Part shown: piece by piece, positions 61,595 to 64,000 of the stretch
Layout of the letters: each line of letters opens with the position of its first letter
Position numbering within the stretch: position 1 is the stretch's first letter
Source of the DNA: Halotia wernerae
GTDB lineage: Bacteria; Cyanobacteriota; Cyanobacteriia; Cyanobacteriales; Nostocaceae
DNA: 64,000 nt
Direction: 5' to 3'
Assembly (NCBI GenBank): GCA_034931985.1
Contig: JAYGHB010000008.1
Coordinates: 48,747-112,746, forward strand
Notes under the pieces: generated by a model
Told to the model about the DNA's origin: nothing
Seen by the model: the letters and a program-made list of their open reading frames with translations, nothing else
Databases searched by the model: none
Program-made: the position numbers and the translations under genes

Positions 61595-62641
61595 ATGGTA
61601 TCTACTTTAGATGATACAAAGCGCAATGCTATTGCTGAGAAATTAGCAGATGTGAAATTAATTCAGCAGTTAATCATTGAAAATGAACAACTGTTTTTGA
61701 GAGAATCAACTGATAGCGAAATCTCGGATCGTATCCGGAAGATGCTTAATGATGATCAGAAGAATCTGGGCGTTCTGGAAACTGTAATCGTTCAGTACGG
61801 CATTCAAAAACAGCCGAGAAATACAGTTCAAGAAATGGTGGAAAAAATCCGCCAGTTAATGAAAGGCTCCCAATTGAATTTCTATGAAAAAGTATTTCAG
61901 CACGAATTGTTGAAACACCAACAAGTAATGAGTGGATTAACCGTCCATAAAGCAGCACAAAAAGTTGGTGCTGATGTGATGGCAGCAATTGGGCCTTTAA
62001 ATACCGTTAACTTTGAAAGCCGCGCTCACCAAGAACAACTCAAAGGTATTCTAGAGGTTTTGGGTGTTCGTGAACTGACTGGACAAGATGTAGATCAAGG
62101 AATTTGGGGACGAGTCCAAGATGCGATCGCTGCGTTTAGTGGTGCAGTAGGTAGCGCTGTTACCCAAGGCTCTGACAAAGAGGATATGAATATCCAAGAT
62201 GTCATCCGCATGGATCATAACAAGGTTAATATTCTGTTTACCGAACTGTTGCAAAGCAACGATTCCCAAAAAATCCAAGAATACTTCGGTCAAATCTATA
62301 AGGATTTAACTGCTCACGCTGAGGCTGAAGAAGAAGTAGTATATCCAAGAGTACGTTCTTTCTATGGTGAACATGACACCCAAGAGCTGTACGATGAACA
62401 AGCCGAAATGAAGCGTATGTTAGAGGAAATTAAGGCTCTTAATCCCTCTACATCTCAATTTAAAGATAAAGTCAAACAGTTGATGGACGCTGTTGGCGAT
62501 CATATTCGTCAAGAAGAAAGCACAATGTTTGCTGCTATTCGCAACAATTTAAGCTCTGACCAAACCGAGCAATTGGCTACACAATTTAAAGCTGCTAAGA
62601 GCAAAATTCAAGAGAGATTAGGCAAACAGGCAGTCAAGTAA
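61595..62641 (+). CDS. Hemerythrin-type di-iron protein with an N-terminal helical domain
   Basis: The 348-residue protein has two parts. Residues 1-200 are all helical, with a ferritin-like look (FYEKVFQHELLKHQQVMSGL). Residues 205-330 form a hemerythrin HHE domain with metal ligands in IRMDHNKVNILF, LTAHAEAEEEVVYP and DHIRQEESTMFAAI. Such proteins sense or scavenge oxygen, nitric oxide or iron. AGGAG lies ten bases before the ATG. A hairpin follows the gene. Confidence 0.85.
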   Translation: MVSTLDDTKRNAIAEKLADVKLIQQLIIENEQLFLRESTDSEISDRIRKMLNDDQKNLGVLETVIVQYGIQKQPRNTVQEMVEKIRQLMKGSQLNFYEKVFQHELLKHQQVMSGLTVHKAAQKVGADVMAAIGPLNTVNFESRAHQEQLKGILEVLGVRELTGQDVDQGIWGRVQDAIAAFSGAVGSAVTQGSDKEDMNIQDVIRMDHNKVNILFTELLQSNDSQKIQEYFGQIYKDLTAHAEAEEEVVYPRVRSFYGEHDTQELYDEQAEMKRMLEEIKALNPSTSQFKDKVKQLMDAVGDHIRQEESTMFAAIRNNLSSDQTEQLATQFKAAKSKIQERLGKQAVK

Positions 62642-62694
62642 GATTAGACTTATCTTGAATTACATCGTTAGCGTTTGTGTAAAAAATAGCTAAT

Positions 62695-62725
62695 TGTGGG
62701 AGTGAGCGAAATGCTTACTCCCACA
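62695..62725 (+). terminator. Hairpin terminator candidate after the hemerythrin gene
   Basis: TGTGGGAGTGAGC and GCTTACTCCCACA pair over 13 bp with one G-U pair and a five-base loop, starting 53 bp after the stop codon. The T run that follows is weak. The 300 bp beyond it up to 63029 contain no gene. Confidence 0.55.
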
Positions 62726-63029
62726 AGAGTTTAACAGTAGGAATTGAGGGCTGTAAAGCAATACGGTTTAGTGAAGGATAATTGTAGCGACTGTCTTAAA
62801 AATCAAGCGATCGCGATGAAAAAAAATCAAACAGGAGTTATATATCACTTTCCACAACTATCTACATAGGTATAAATAAAAAAGCTAATTTTTAGAGAAT
62901 TCTATCTCTAGATTCACGTAATTGTCATTGAAAAACGCTAACACTAAAAAAGAGTTGTATCAGCTTTTAAAACTGGCTGTAATCAAAAACTCCCAGTCTA
63001 AAAAAACAAAATAGAAAAGAGTACACTAA

Positions 63030-63491
63030 ATGACAACTTCTACAGACCGCGATCAACAAATTCAAAAACTGTGTGAACTAATAGCAGATATTGACTGTGG
63101 CATGTTGACCACAGTAGAAGAAGATGGCAGCTTGCATAGTTGCCCAATGTCAAAAAATGGCGAGATTAACTCTGATGGTACACTTTGGTTCTTCATTTAT
63201 CGCAGTTCCCATAAAGTGGCTGAAATTGAACACAATCAACAGGTAAATGTCAGCTTTTCATCACCTAATCAACAGCGATATATTTCTCTGTCCGGTACAG
63301 CACAACTGGTGCAAGACCGCGACAAAATGCAAGAGAAATGGCAACCAAAACTACAAACTTGGTTCCCTAAAGGATTAGATGAACCCGATATTGCCCTGCT
63401 CAAGGTTAATATTAACAAAGCTGATTACTGGGATAGTCGATCAAGCTTTAAGCCAGAAACAATTAGTTTATCTACACTATCACGCCACTAA
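63030..63491 (+). CDS. PPOX-type general stress protein (pyridoxamine 5'-phosphate oxidase fold)
   Basis: The 153-residue split-barrel protein resembles general stress protein 26-type flavin-binding proteins. Landmarks are IADIDCGMLTTVEEDGSLHS, GTLWFFIYRSSHKVAEIEHN and ADYWDSRSS near the end. Such proteins bind FMN or heme-like cofactors, and the reaction is unknown. The gene ends about 40 bp before the apparent end of an ISKra4-type element. It is near the hemerythrin and DUF2231 genes, a group with a stress flavour. Confidence 0.88.
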   Translation: MTTSTDRDQQIQKLCELIADIDCGMLTTVEEDGSLHSCPMSKNGEINSDGTLWFFIYRSSHKVAEIEHNQQVNVSFSSPNQQRYISLSGTAQLVQDRDKMQEKWQPKLQTWFPKGLDEPDIALLKVNINKADYWDSRSSFKPETISLSTLSRH

Positions 63492-63530
63492 GGCACTGGA
63501 TTTTGAAACTTAATTGACAAAAATTAAGTA

Positions 63531-64000
63531 GGGAGCATCTCAGTTTTTGAAGTGGCTCAAACCGACAATAATCCATTGAGGTAAGCAGAGCGATGAGCCA
63601 GGACTTGAGGGACATTTTCTCGTTTCCATTGTGCCCCAGAAATCTTTGTTCGACGGTCAATCTGTTTAACAGCAGATTCAACTGACCCAGAACCAATTGA
63701 ACAAACTTCTTCAGCTTGGTGATATTCGTAGTTAATGATACGATGGCGATGTTTATCGAGATAACGGCAAAAATTTTGTACTTGTTTACCCCGACAGCCA
63801 GTAAATAAGGCTTTGGTTTCTTCTACTTGACCTTTCCATAGTAAGGCTTGTGCTTGTTTCAACCTTTTTTGTGAACCCCCAATTTTGTGAAGGTTTTCTA
63901 TCAAGTGAAACCAATCAAGTATTTCTCGGCGCTGTACATCAGGGGCTAGTTGGTCAACGATATTCCAAATACCATCATGTCCATCACCAACACAAGTAAC
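63531..64000 (-). mobile_element. End of an ISKra4-type insertion sequence (cut by the window)
   Basis: The transposase gene at 63557 and the sequence GGGAGCATCTCA at 63531, which resembles an ISKra4 terminal repeat, suggest the element ends near 63530. The other end is outside the window, so the terminal repeat and target duplication could not be compared. Confidence 0.5.
63557..64000 (-). CDS. ISKra4-family transposase, C-terminal part (continues past the window)
   Basis: The frame is open to the right edge and shows the C-terminal half of an ISKra4-type transposase. It has CVGDGHDGIWNIVDQLAP with a catalytic Asp, then ILDWFHLIENLHKIGGSQKR, CRYLDKHRHRIINYEYH, GSGSVESAVKQIDRR with the catalytic Glu, and SGAQWKRENVPQVLAHR. 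Reading is from the right edge leftward and ends in a proper stop. It is not possible to see whether the whole element is complete. Confidence 0.88.
   Translation of the reverse strand, partial: VTCVGDGHDGIWNIVDQLAPDVQRREILDWFHLIENLHKIGGSQKRLKQAQALLWKGQVEETKALFTGCRGKQVQNFCRYLDKHRHRIINYEYHQAEEVCSIGSGSVESAVKQIDRRTKISGAQWKRENVPQVLAHRSAYLNGLLSV

Overview
The window is chromosomal DNA from a filamentous, probably heterocyst-forming cyanobacterium of the Nostoc/Anabaena type. The evidence is the dense scatter of the HIP1 octamer GCGATCGC, cyanobacterial marker genes (ycf3, pxcA, an nblA-like gene, a gamma-tocopherol methyltransferase, a CHASE2-type Ser/Thr kinase, a LabA-like NYN protein), and many Nostoc-style intergenic repeats (heptamer tandem repeats and hairpins). 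I see no rRNA, tRNA or CRISPR array. Function calls rest on motifs and remembered family features; no database search was run.

Layout. 0-9.8 kb: end of glutathione reductase, CHASE2-kinase, LabA-like protein, leuA, mtnA, a small NblA-like gene, and an orphan UgpC/MalK-type ATPase. 10.1-23.4 kb: a block of minus-strand genes that looks like one regulon. It holds a TetR regulator with its RND efflux pair, a MacB-like ABC exporter operon (ATPase, split permease, HlyD adaptor), and a three-gene operon of two Coq4-like proteins plus a tandem SpoIIAA-like protein. The same 14-bp dyad TGAC-N6-GTCA lies upstream of the TetR gene, the ABC operon and the Coq4-like operon. At two of these promoters it occurs as a tandem pair placed one base downstream of the -10 box. 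23.6-34.6 kb: Tat/lipobox molybdopterin oxidoreductase, Hen1 RNA methyltransferase, pentapeptide-repeat protein, YraN, queA, TPR protein, KtrA/KtrB potassium uptake, and tocopherol methyltransferase. 34.7-40.5 kb: an unusual protein built from 19-residue repeats, then CsbD, a lipoprotein, HdeD and membrane proteins of unknown role, plus a relic of an iron permease. 41-49 kb: FecCD-type metal ABC transporter, a TauE/SafE-ferric-reductase-like fusion with a small secreted partner, M28 peptidase, PxcA, and an FHA-GAF-adenylate cyclase. 49.7-58.7 kb: zinc-ribbon protein, UspA, DUF4082 protein, CrtISO-like oxidoreductase, glutathionyl-hydroquinone reductase, gatC, ycf3, SRAP protein and GST. 58.8-64 kb: an IS5-like element that has split a DUF167 gene, DUF2809, DUF2231, hemerythrin and PPOX-type stress genes, and the end of an ISKra4-type element running off the right edge.

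The items most worth following up are the TetR/TGAC-N6-GTCA regulon that joins two efflux systems to a Coq4-like/SpoIIAA-like operon, a roughly 101-bp MITE-like insertion that splits the exporter permease (removing 103 bp restores the frame), the exact IS insertion in the DUF167 gene (3-bp target duplication, 1149-bp element), and the 19-residue GIRPI-repeat protein.
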